A stretch of 9,072 nt of DNA, taken from contig CALFWJ010000090.1 in the NCBI GenBank assembly GCA_937928525.1, positions 1 through 9,072 of the forward strand. Reading direction: 5' to 3'. This document shows positions 1-6,820 of the stretch, piece after piece; within the stretch, counting starts at the first letter, position 1, and each line of letters opens with the position of its first letter. The notes beneath the pieces are model-generated. The model ran no database searches. It was not told the DNA's origin and worked only from the letters and a program-made list of their open reading frames with translations. Position numbers and translations under genes: made by a program. Source of the DNA: an uncultured Alphaproteobacteria bacterium (GTDB lineage: Bacteria; Pseudomonadota; Alphaproteobacteria; UBA2136; UBA6156).

Positions 1-61
1 ATTATAGGCAATGGCGCGCATTATTCATTTTTAGATAGCGGAAAACTTTAGAAAAAAACAG

Positions 62-86
62 CAAAAAAATAGCCCCATTGGGGCTA
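62..86 (-). terminator. Rho-independent terminator of the leftward small gene
   Basis: A perfect 7-bp stem (TAGCCCC at 70-76, GGGGCTA at 80-86) closes a 3-nt loop. Read on the minus strand it is followed at once by a run of seven Ts (complement of the A tract at 63-69). It lies about 20 nt past the stop codon of the leftward gene at 105. On the plus strand there is no T run after the stem, so it acts in one direction. Confidence 0.88.
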
Positions 87-104
87 AGTTAAGGGAGGGC
101 TGCA

Positions 105-395
105 TTACGCGGCAGTGCGCGATTTTTTGCGTTTGCTAAACCAGTTTGCAATATGACCGCGGAATGTGATTTCTTCAATCAACACGCGGTCCAAACCATC
201 GTTTGCGATGCGCATTTTACTGCGGGTGTGATTGGCGTTATGGGTTTTCATGCGCTGGTTCATATCTTCAAGGCGTTGTTTGCCGGTTCTGACATGTTTA
301 AAGTTTTCTTGGCCGTTTGCAAAAGTCATGCGTTCGCCGTCTTGGGTGGTGATGCGTGCAATTTCAGCGGGTAGGTAGTTTGGGGTAAAAGTCAT
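105..395 (-). CDS. Small basic hypothetical protein, 96 aa
   Basis: I do not recognise this protein. The start is well supported: on the minus strand the ATG at 395 is preceded by an AGGAG-type ribosome binding site (plus-strand complement CTCCT at 403-407) at normal spacing. The stop is followed closely by a rho-independent terminator, so this looks like a complete single-gene transcription unit. The product has no signal peptide or membrane helix and is strongly basic, ending in a Lys/Arg cluster (SKRKKSRTAA). Its middle (about residues 30-62) is polar and probably helical, with many Lys, Arg, Asn and Gln. Nucleic-acid binding is possible from charge alone, but no motif supports it. It points away from the pilus operon and need not be related to it. 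Confidence 0.72.
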   Translation of the reverse strand: MTFTPNYLPAEIARITTQDGERMTFANGQENFKHVRTGKQRLEDMNQRMKTHNANHTRSKMRIANDGLDRVLIEEITFRGHIANWFSKRKKSRTAA

Positions 396-420
396 GATGT
401 TTCTCCTCGTGAATAATCTT

Positions 421-426
421 ATTGTA
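421..426 (-). promoter_or_regulatory. Candidate -10 box for the leftward small gene
   Basis: Read on the minus strand this is TACAAT, a 5-of-6 match to the sigma70 -10 consensus, about 26 nt upstream of the start codon at 395. No convincing -35 hexamer sits 16-18 nt further upstream, so the promoter is tentative or depends on an activator. Confidence 0.35.
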
Positions 427-458
427 CGCCTCTATTTTTGTGGGTGCAGCAGGCGTAC
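424..458. repeat. 8-bp inverted repeat in the divergent intergenic region
   Basis: GTACGCCT (424-431) is matched perfectly by its reverse complement AGGCGTAC (451-458), separated by 19 nt. The left arm overlaps the candidate minus-strand -10 box (421-426). The repeat could be an operator with half-sites about 27 nt apart, or a hairpin in the 5' leader of the leftward transcript. It has no T tract on either side and is not a terminator. This inverted repeat and the palindrome at 557-579 are the two ordered elements I see in the gene-free stretch 396-629. Confidence 0.5.
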
Positions 459-556
459 CGTTAAAATGCTGGGTGTGCGTGGCTTAAACCTCACACTCAT
501 TGCCTATATATAGTCAAGAGCTGTGGGCTTTCTTTGAATAGCCGCCATTTTTGCCG

Positions 557-579
557 TACATTACACGTGTATAAATGTA
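557..579. promoter_or_regulatory. Palindromic site upstream of the pilus operon
   Basis: TACACGTGTA (562-571) is a perfect 10-bp palindrome. It is flanked by TACAT (557-561) and its complement ATGTA (575-579), offset by 3 nt. It overlaps a TATAAA hexamer (570-575) that could be a -10 box for the operon, although only a poor -35 (TTTTTG at 548-553, 16-nt spacer) is visible. A regulator binding here would control the whole downstream operon. Its position also argues that translation of the first operon gene begins after it. Confidence 0.4.
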
Positions 580-629
580 ACAACTTAATAACAGAAGCGC
601 CGACAGCACCCGTGGATATCATCGACCTC

Positions 630-2306
630 ATGATAGCAGACCAAGTGATTGCCATCACAGATTTGCAAAATCTGCCTGTCACGGTGCAAAAAAACCCCGA
701 TACGCTCATTGAAGCACTGGGTAAAGCCGGTAAACTCTCGCAAACACAACAAAGCCGTTATCGTGCCATTGCGCATGATTATCCCGTCCGAAATGACGAC
801 GAAATGGCGCGCATCACCCCCCACCAAGTCGATAATATTGACCGTGAATTCATGCAGTTTTACACTGCCTGCCCTATCGAGCTTGGCCGCGGCAACGTCA
901 TGTGGGCTGCTGCCGATTTGCCTAACAAGCGCCTAATGAGTGAAATTGTACTGCGTCACCGCCGTGGTAACCACAACTTTGTGTGGGCCAGCCCCCGCGC
1001 AATAGAATCTGCCATTGAGCGCATGAATAAACGCGAAGGCCACTCCCTTAAGTTTTTAGTAGAAAATGCCTACAGCCAAATTAATGCGGGGAACGACGAT
1101 GCGGTTATTCCGCTAGTAGACGAAATTTTGCGCACCGCTTACAAAAATGGCGCCAGCGATCTCCACATCGAGATTTTAAACCGTAAACCAACAGTCATGG
1201 CACGAATTGATAACGAACTAGAAGAATTGGTGTCGCTGTCGATGGAAGTGTACGACCGCGTACTTGGGCGCCTTCGTCACCTTGCAGGTGTATCGGCCGA
1301 AAACTTCAAAAAACCCCTGTACGGTCGGATGACTTTTGATTTGTCAAATCGCCAAAGCATTGATATTCGTTATACCACCCAGCCCATCAGCTTAGAGGGT
1401 ACTGCCAAAATTGCCATGCGTTTCTTGCGGCCGTTCGAGGGGAGCCTCGATAACTTTGGCTACACTGAAGAAACGGTGACTAAAGTAGACCAGCTCATGA
1501 AGTTTGAAGAGGGCGTTATTATTTTTGCTGGGCCAACGGGTTCGGGTAAATCTACCGCTGCGCGCCTCATTATTAAACGTGGTCAACGCCCCGGTCAAAA
1601 CGTGATTTCGTACGAGAAGCAAATTGAAGAACGCATGGATAACGTGATTCAGACCGAGGAAGATTTGTCGGCCGGCTTAAACCTAGAAAGCTTTATGTAC
1701 GCCGCGCTCGGGCTAGACCCCGATATTATGTATATTGGTGAGGTGCGCTCGCCCGAAGATACCCGCCGTTGTATTGACGCCGGTAACTTGGGGCATTTGG
1801 TGGCCACCACCATGCACGCCAACGATAGTTTTATGACACTGGACAGATTGCTGCAACGGGGCGTACCGCCCGAGCAAATTTTTGCCAACGTCCGCGGCGT
1901 TATTGCCCAGCGTTTGGTGCGCCGTTTGTGCCCTAAATGTAAGGTTCCGCATGTGCTAGATGCAGGTGTGGCTGATGCCTTAAACAGCGTTCGTCCGCTT
2001 AAGTTTAAGCAAAAAGATGTAATTTATCGCCAGAATAAAAATGGTTGCGAGCACTGCCATTACCGCGGTTTTAACGGCCGTATTGCGATGGAAGAAATAC
2101 TAGAGCTTTGGCGCCGTGAAATCAGTAAAAATATCTGGAGTGGTACGCGTTTGCGCCCAGATTGGATTGATATAGTGCGCGCGCAAGCCCGCGAGGCAGG
2201 CATGGAAGATATGCTCAGCCAAGGTATGACCCACGTACAAGCCGGCATTACCAGCCTAGAAGAACTTGAGCGCTTCTTCAGTGCAGACCTAGAGGCGGTA
2301 AGCTAA
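630..2306 (+). CDS. GspE/PilB-family assembly ATPase (type IV pilus / type II secretion)
   Basis: This is a hexameric cytoplasmic ATPase expected to power pilus or pseudopilus assembly from the inner-membrane platform protein encoded next. Numbering from ATG 630 (558 aa): a divergent N-terminal domain with a GKAGKLSQTQ segment (31-40), the ASDLHIE motif (175-181) typical of the family's N2 domain, Walker A GPTGSGKST (301-309), a degenerate Asp box (EKQIEE, 329-334), Walker B/Glu region DPDIMYIGEVRS (363-374), His box GHLVATTMHANDS (388-400), and a C-terminal zinc tetracysteine (C434-C437 and C473-C476). The tetracysteine and length mark the assembly branch rather than PilT-type retraction ATPases. 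The start is uncertain. The frame is open back to 465, with TTG 534 and GTG 612 as alternatives. None has a good ribosome binding site; I chose the ATG because the residues encoded by 534-590 look non-coding and Cys-rich. The stop overlaps the next start by one base. Confidence 0.93.
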   Translation: MIADQVIAITDLQNLPVTVQKNPDTLIEALGKAGKLSQTQQSRYRAIAHDYPVRNDDEMARITPHQVDNIDREFMQFYTACPIELGRGNVMWAAADLPNKRLMSEIVLRHRRGNHNFVWASPRAIESAIERMNKREGHSLKFLVENAYSQINAGNDDAVIPLVDEILRTAYKNGASDLHIEILNRKPTVMARIDNELEELVSLSMEVYDRVLGRLRHLAGVSAENFKKPLYGRMTFDLSNRQSIDIRYTTQPISLEGTAKIAMRFLRPFEGSLDNFGYTEETVTKVDQLMKFEEGVIIFAGPTGSGKSTAARLIIKRGQRPGQNVISYEKQIEERMDNVIQTEEDLSAGLNLESFMYAALGLDPDIMYIGEVRSPEDTRRCIDAGNLGHLVATTMHANDSFMTLDRLLQRGVPPEQIFANVRGVIAQRLVRRLCPKCKVPHVLDAGVADALNSVRPLKFKQKDVIYRQNKNGCEHCHYRGFNGRIAMEEILELWRREISKNIWSGTRLRPDWIDIVRAQAREAGMEDMLSQGMTHVQAGITSLEELERFFSADLEAVS

Positions 2307-3391
2307 TGACCGTATTTGCAACTCAATTTGGACCCAAGGCCAAAAACGTTTCGCCAAAAGACCGCGAGCGTTTGTTCTTTTTACTCACCATGATGATGAA
2401 GTGTGGTCAAACCACGCCAGAAGCTCTACGCAGCGTAGGCAAAGCCTTTATTAATGAAGGCCAAAAAGATATTGCCGCCGCCATGACCAGCATCGCGCAG
2501 AAAGTCAGCCAAGGCCGCAGCATGAGCAAAGCCATGGAGGCCGAGCATATTTTATTTAACGATATTCATCGCGCCGCTATTATGGCAGGCGAGGCCAGCA
2601 GTGATATGCAAAACGCGTTTAACACGCTGCGCACGCTAGAAGAGCAAAAGATGCAAGCGTCCCGCGCAGGCATGTCCGAGATTTTAACGCCATTACTTAT
2701 GTTGGTGCTCAGTTTGGTATCGATGTTTAATACGGGTTTAAACACACTGCCCGTGATGAAAAATGTGGCTGAAGCGCAAGGCAAACCCCTTGGCCCACTA
2801 CCTCAAGGCGTTATGAATATTACCCAAGCCATTGCCGCACAATGGGTGTTTGTTGCCGCAGCTTTAGCACTGGTGGTCACGCTTTACTTTAGTTTAAGGG
2901 GGTCGGTGCAGGGCAAACGCCTGCTCGACAAATGGTACTTAGCCATCCCGATTTATGGTAAGTTTTTAGCGTACCGTACTTATACCAATATGCTGTTGTA
3001 CTTCCCCTACATGATTAAGTCGGGTGTAAAACCCAAGCAAATGCTCCCTATTATGGATGCCATGGCCACCAACTACGTGCTTAAACGCCGCGTTGACCAT
3101 TTTAACCAAGTCATCACCACAGGCGGCAGTATGTCGGCGGCGATGCACAAGGCCGGCTTCCCCGAAATTGCGGTAACACCGGTTAACGTGAGCGAAAACT
3201 TTGCGGGTGAGGGCACCACTGGCGTGAATAACGTAATGATTGAAGGCATGGAACACGCCCATAAAATTCTGGATAGAATGTTGAACGATACACACGGCCG
3301 TTTTATTGCCGTAACCTCTACCATTATGTGGCTTATGGGCGGCTCTATTATGCTCATTGATATGGTATCAATTGTATTGTCACAGGCATAG
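2306..3391 (+). CDS. GspF/PilC-family inner-membrane platform protein
   Basis: This polytopic inner-membrane protein would anchor the ATPase and pass its motion to the pilin subunits. The 361-aa product has the duplicated GspF layout. The first helical cytoplasmic repeat spans about 15-120, with a conserved-looking MAGEASSDMQNAF (93-105). A membrane segment follows at about 125-148 and another at about 172-197. The second repeat spans about 205-320, with YFPYMIKSGVKPKQML (232-247) and GGSMSAAM (273-280) leading to NVSENFAGEGTTG (294-306). The last membrane segment is at about 332-358. It is somewhat shorter than the roughly 400 aa usual for GspF/PilC. The start ATG overlaps the ATPase stop (TAATG) and has a purine-rich AGAGGCGG just upstream, so the two are probably translationally coupled. 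Role assigned from family layout and from its place directly after the ATPase. Confidence 0.9.
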   Translation: MTVFATQFGPKAKNVSPKDRERLFFLLTMMMKCGQTTPEALRSVGKAFINEGQKDIAAAMTSIAQKVSQGRSMSKAMEAEHILFNDIHRAAIMAGEASSDMQNAFNTLRTLEEQKMQASRAGMSEILTPLLMLVLSLVSMFNTGLNTLPVMKNVAEAQGKPLGPLPQGVMNITQAIAAQWVFVAAALALVVTLYFSLRGSVQGKRLLDKWYLAIPIYGKFLAYRTYTNMLLYFPYMIKSGVKPKQMLPIMDAMATNYVLKRRVDHFNQVITTGGSMSAAMHKAGFPEIAVTPVNVSENFAGEGTTGVNNVMIEGMEHAHKILDRMLNDTHGRFIAVTSTIMWLMGGSIMLIDMVSIVLSQA

Positions 3392-3399
3392 GAGCGCAC

Positions 3400-4713
3400 A
3401 TGAAATTTGACACCCAACACCTTATTAAACAAGCGCAGATAAATCTGCAAAAATTTGTTGATGTCACTGATAAAGCAGTAAACACCGTTAGCAACAAAGC
3501 AAACGCCTATTTAAAAGAGCAAAAAAAGAATGGTGAAGTTAAAGGCTTAGCCGCTGTCGCCAGCCGTATGGCAGGTACGCACCTAAGTGGCCGCTTTAAA
3601 GGCGTGTGTGTGGTGGGTTTAAACAAAACCGAACTCATGCCCGATAAAAACGAACCCAGTTTATTTGGCGATCATTGGCAAGATATGATTGATGATGCAT
3701 CGCGCCGCAATACCGCTCTTTTATTCTTTGCCCCACGCGACTTAAGCGGTAATCCGGTTAACCCATACCTCTTTTTAGCGGGTGATGAGGTAGACATTGA
3801 TGACGCCGAAGAAGAAGCCCTGTTTATGCAAAACGTTGGCACATTAGCGCTGTTCGACTTTTGCCGTCTTCCCCCAGTCAGCAGTAATGAAGTGGGTATT
3901 ATTTTAGCTGCCGACATGCTCTTCCATTGGGATAACGAAGATAATTATATTATCCCGACCAGCGCCGCCAGCTGGCCCAACGATATTAAGCGCATTACCA
4001 AAGGTTATCGCAAAAATACGCACATTACTCTTTATACGCACTGGAACACCGATGTGTTCGCAGATCCGCCGATTAACCTGAACTTCAGACCCCTGCAAGA
4101 TGCCCCACTGGTAGAGCAAACGTGGGTGAATCAGCCCACCTTCCAAGAAAAACACGGTACGCGCGTGCTGCTGCTGAGTATTTTGTTTGCGCTATTATGT
4201 GCTGGTGGTTTGTTTGTGCAAGGGCAGGGGCTTGGCCAACTGGATGAAGAAATTGGCATTGTCGAGCAACAAATTCCACGCGAAGGAAAGTACATCCGCC
4301 TTGCCCGCCCAATACGCGAACAAGAAGCACAGATGCGCTACCGTCACCTCTTCCCCGTGTTGGTGCAAGATGTGGCACGCACCATTCAAAAATCGGAGAT
4401 GAAGGTGGATAATTTTGAAATTCGGAATCCCAAACCGCAAGACCCTCCCCGTCAAATGATTGCAACCATAGAGGCCGAGCGCGCCGCCTATCAAGGTTGG
4501 CTGCAAGAAGAGCCGGTGGCTAAAGCTATTCTGACCAATAGCGCAACGTTTACGGCCTTACGTAAACCGCCGGGGAACAGCTTTAAACTAGAAGGTTTGG
4601 TTGATTTGAACCGCGTGAACAAAGAGTTTGTCGCCGCGCAAAAACGCCAAACAGATAACGCCAACGCAGCTCAATCAGCTACGCAAAATCTACCAACGCA
4701 GGGAGGGCAATAA
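3400..4713 (+). CDS. Bitopic pilus-assembly protein, GspL/PilO-like topology
   Basis: The 437-aa protein has a large cytoplasmic N-terminal part (1-252), one membrane helix (about 254-274, starting RVLLLSILFALLCAGGL), and a periplasmic part (275-437) that begins with a charged, probably coiled-coil stretch and ends in a Gln/Asn-rich tail. That topology, and the position after the platform gene, fit the GspL class of alignment proteins, or the PilO accessory protein of R64-type type IVb pili (about the same size). In both, the cytoplasmic part contacts the ATPase and the periplasmic part contacts a GspM-like partner, here probably the next gene. The first 45 residues look like an amphipathic Lys/Gln-rich helix. 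I see no clear actin-like ATP-binding motif of the PilM type. The start has GGAG at 3391-3394 with 5-nt spacing. Family identity is inferred from topology and context only. Confidence 0.7.
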   Translation: MKFDTQHLIKQAQINLQKFVDVTDKAVNTVSNKANAYLKEQKKNGEVKGLAAVASRMAGTHLSGRFKGVCVVGLNKTELMPDKNEPSLFGDHWQDMIDDASRRNTALLFFAPRDLSGNPVNPYLFLAGDEVDIDDAEEEALFMQNVGTLALFDFCRLPPVSSNEVGIILAADMLFHWDNEDNYIIPTSAASWPNDIKRITKGYRKNTHITLYTHWNTDVFADPPINLNFRPLQDAPLVEQTWVNQPTFQEKHGTRVLLLSILFALLCAGGLFVQGQGLGQLDEEIGIVEQQIPREGKYIRLARPIREQEAQMRYRHLFPVLVQDVARTIQKSEMKVDNFEIRNPKPQDPPRQMIATIEAERAAYQGWLQEEPVAKAILTNSATFTALRKPPGNSFKLEGLVDLNRVNKEFVAAQKRQTDNANAAQSATQNLPTQGGQ

Positions 4714-4716
4714 GTT

Positions 4717-5214
4717 ATGATTCGCTTTACTCTTGGCCTTGCGCTCTTCTGTCTCACTATTATTTTAGGTGGTTACATGTGGATGAATAATAAGAGCCTT
4801 TACACCGCTAAAGAAGCAGGGCTTATAGCTGTACAAAATCAGCGCGATGAAGCTAAAAATCTGCAAACGAAAATCAGAAATATCCGTAAATTATCGCTCG
4901 TAAAAGGCGACGATCAAAAACTCACGCTCGAGCGCATGCTCGATATTGGATCACCTGGATTGCAACTTCAATTTGTTGGCCAAGCCAAATCGGCTGGTAA
5001 TCAAGGGTTGCTGCGTCATACTTTCCGGATTAACGGCCCAGCAACTTTTATGCAATCGCAGGCGGTACTGCAACGCATGGCCACGCTGCCGGGCTTTAAT
5101 GTGTATAAATATTGCTATGCGTGTTCCCGCGTGCCTAAGGGCACACCCGTCAATCGCAAAACGGTCGACATAGAAGGTTATCTTTATGTTTACGACCCTA
5201 ATACGTTTTATTAA
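4717..5214 (+). CDS. Small bitopic pilus-assembly protein, GspM/PilO-like
   Basis: The 165-aa product has an N-terminal membrane helix (about 4-23), a probable short coiled coil (about 30-60), and a compact periplasmic domain (about 75-165). The run FRINGPATFMQSQAVLQRMA (103-122), followed by a final strand VDIEGYLYVYD (150-160), resembles the ferredoxin-like fold pattern of PilN/PilO/GspM proteins, which pair with a GspL/PilN partner to form the inner-membrane alignment complex. A CYAC motif (C133 and C136) lies in the periplasmic domain and could form a disulfide or bind metal; it is not a known family feature to me. A strong GGGAGGGC ribosome binding site (4701-4708) overlaps the end of the preceding gene, and the intergenic gap is only 3 nt. 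Function is inferred from topology and gene order. Confidence 0.68.
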   Translation: MIRFTLGLALFCLTIILGGYMWMNNKSLYTAKEAGLIAVQNQRDEAKNLQTKIRNIRKLSLVKGDDQKLTLERMLDIGSPGLQLQFVGQAKSAGNQGLLRHTFRINGPATFMQSQAVLQRMATLPGFNVYKYCYACSRVPKGTPVNRKTVDIEGYLYVYDPNTFY

Positions 5215-5226
5215 AGAGTAGCACGC

Positions 5227-6045
5227 ATGAAAATTCTTCTCTCTCTCCTTCTTGCCAGCAGTATTCTTGCGGCGCCCGTACACGCCCAAAGTGCTAAGGC
5301 ATTAGTGTGGCCAAAAACGTTTTCAGGTCAGCCTGACTTTGTGTTTATTAAAGCCGATGTGGTTAAAGAAGCTCTTACCAAAGCGAAAGAAGAAGGCGCC
5401 GAGCCGCCAACCAGCGCAACACTAGACGATGTATTAAACGCGCAAACAACGGTAACGCCATTACAGCTAGAAGCACCCAATCCAAAAATTAAAACCGACG
5501 ACAGCAGCGAAGTATCCAGCGTGAGTATTTCTACGCCCGCGCAACAAGATGCCACGCTACCAGACGTACTGGCCGATGCCTTGTTAGACGTGAGTGAGTT
5601 TAAAGCAGTACTCGAAACCGCCGCGCATTCTGCTGTGCGTAAAGCTCGAGTGAATTTAAAGAAATATGATTTTCGTGCTGATTTAGCCCGCCTAACTTTA
5701 CAAGCAGTTGTACGCTCGCCTAACAAATACGCCATTATTAACCAACACCGCTACACCGAGGGCGACCGCCTGCACATTACAGTGCCCGTGCAAATCAACG
5801 CAGACGATATAAAAATGGCTCTTAACGCGCATATGCCGCCCCAAAGCGCGCTTCCGCCCGAACGTTACGCGCAATATGTTAAAACCCGTGACGAAGTTAT
5901 GACCGAATTTAACACCGAGCAAAACGCAGGAAATATTAAACGCTCGCAACGGGTGGCGGTTAAAATTAAACGCATCGAATCGCGTAAAGTTATCCTGAAT
6001 ATTGATGGGAAGGATTACGACCTTGAAATTAAATACCGCCTATAA
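5227..6045 (+). CDS. Exported periplasmic protein with GspB/PilP-like C-terminus
   Basis: The 272-aa protein begins with a clear Sec signal peptide (MKILLSLLL hydrophobic core, predicted cleavage after PVHA at residue 20). Residues 45-130 are low in aromatics and rich in Ala, Ser, Thr, Pro and Asp, and look like a flexible linker. The C-terminal part resembles the beta domain of GspB/GspC/PilP proteins: RSPNKYAIINQHRYTEGDRL (163-182) fits the family pattern of a strand ending in Ile-Asn-x-x-x-x-x-Glu-Gly-Asp, and VKIKRIESRKVILNIDGKDY (245-264) fits the following pair of strands. About 60 residues (183-243) separate the two halves where the family usually has only a few. Such proteins bridge the inner-membrane complex to the secretin, so this one may bind an outer-membrane partner encoded elsewhere. 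There is no lipobox cysteine, so it is not a lipoprotein like PilP. Confidence 0.65.
   Translation: MKILLSLLLASSILAAPVHAQSAKALVWPKTFSGQPDFVFIKADVVKEALTKAKEEGAEPPTSATLDDVLNAQTTVTPLQLEAPNPKIKTDDSSEVSSVSISTPAQQDATLPDVLADALLDVSEFKAVLETAAHSAVRKARVNLKKYDFRADLARLTLQAVVRSPNKYAIINQHRYTEGDRLHITVPVQINADDIKMALNAHMPPQSALPPERYAQYVKTRDEVMTEFNTEQNAGNIKRSQRVAVKIKRIESRKVILNIDGKDYDLEIKYRL
6008..6014 (+). promoter_or_regulatory. Ribosome binding site deciding a TTG start
   Basis: GGAAGGA lies 8 nt before TTG 6023, inside the end of the preceding coding sequence. The nearby in-frame ATG at 6005 has no such site upstream, and this purine run would fall within its own first codons. The site therefore favours the TTG start for the next gene and implies a 23-nt overlap with the preceding gene. 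Confidence 0.6.
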
Positions 6046-6778
6046 AAAACTCGGCTGTTGGTTAAAAGCACAAAACAACCAAGCAGGTGTTTTTCCGCCG
6101 TTTATGTTTGGGTTATTGTTGGGTGTTGGTCTGTTTTCAACCATCTCGCTTAAAACCGCAGAAAAACAAATTGCCGAGCTAGAAAGTACCCGCGGCGACC
6201 GCATGCAAGCGGAGCGTGAAGACTTAGCCAAAGGTCTAGAGTTTGCCATCATGACCGAAACAAAAGAAACTTACAGCGAAGACCTAACCCTAGAGCGCGC
6301 ACGTCTAAACAGTGCCCTAAGTACGGGTAAAACACTAGGTAAGCAAGATTTCCAATTCATTGAACGCCGCGCCGATGACAGCTTAGGTGCCAGCCAAAAA
6401 CGCATTATTATTGCCAACAGTGATGATTTATTGCTGCAAGCAGAATTAGAAGAAAGCGCCGATGCCCGTGCCCTCGCGAACTTAAAAGAGCAGGGGCGCG
6501 ATGGTGTTACCCTGTTCGACTCTTCTGCGGTGCGCTTCCGCCAAGTGGAAAACAGCAAAAAAACTATGGATGTGATGGCCGAATCAGTCTATCGGTTTTA
6601 TGCAGGCCAACTGCGTTTCCCGACGTTAGATGAGTATCGCACGCTGGCCGAGCGCTTAAATCTACGCGATAGTTGGGGCGAAGAATTTGACTATACGCGC
6701 ATAACAGATACGCACAGCACGCTCACGTTTACCACACCGTGGGGCTATTCACAGAACGTAAATATGCAGCTAAAATAA
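6023..6778 (+). CDS. Candidate pilin or pseudopilin, single GspG-like motif
   Basis: From TTG 6023 the product is 251 aa. It has a basic N-terminus (about 1-22), one hydrophobic helix (about 24-42, FPPFMFGLLLGVGLFSTI) continuing into a long charged helix (43-100), a middle region, and a C-terminal stretch with pilin-like features. These are a YRFYAGQLRFPTLDEY run (190-205) followed by LRDSWGEEFDY (214-224), which matches the 'fPtl..l..l...DPWG..y.Y' signature of GspG-type pseudopilins, with Ser for Pro. A possible prepilin peptidase site is G22-V23, but position +5 is Phe27, not Glu. It could be a minor pilin, a pseudopilin, or a non-processed membrane-anchored relative. ATG 6005 is the alternative start (257 aa). 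The gene overlaps the preceding one and sits between the periplasmic protein and a second pilin-like gene. Confidence 0.62.
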   Translation: MKLNTAYKKLGCWLKAQNNQAGVFPPFMFGLLLGVGLFSTISLKTAEKQIAELESTRGDRMQAEREDLAKGLEFAIMTETKETYSEDLTLERARLNSALSTGKTLGKQDFQFIERRADDSLGASQKRIIIANSDDLLLQAELEESADARALANLKEQGRDGVTLFDSSAVRFRQVENSKKTMDVMAESVYRFYAGQLRFPTLDEYRTLAERLNLRDSWGEEFDYTRITDTHSTLTFTTPWGYSQNVNMQLK

Positions 6779-6820
6779 CTTTTAAACCGCATCAAAACAT
6801 GGCACACTAAACTTAATAAT

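Noticed and set aside
1..51. Open frame running from the left edge to TAG at 49-51, possibly the tail of an upstream plus-strand gene
   Set aside because: Only 16 codons are visible and another frame is also open nearly as far, so coding cannot be supported. The following hairpin lacks a T run on the plus strand.
153..374. Plus-strand frame of 73 aa within the leftward small gene
   Set aside because: The minus-strand gene has a ribosome binding site and a terminator at the right places; the plus frame has neither.
534..629. N-terminal extension of the ATPase from TTG 534
   Set aside because: Not preferred as coding: poor start codon, no clear ribosome binding site, and Cys/His-rich residues unlike the rest of the protein. 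It cannot be excluded and is kept as an alternative.
4085..4506. Overlapping minus-strand open frames opposite the 437-aa gene
   Set aside because: They mirror a well-supported plus-strand gene within a tight operon; no start signals and no recognisable protein features.
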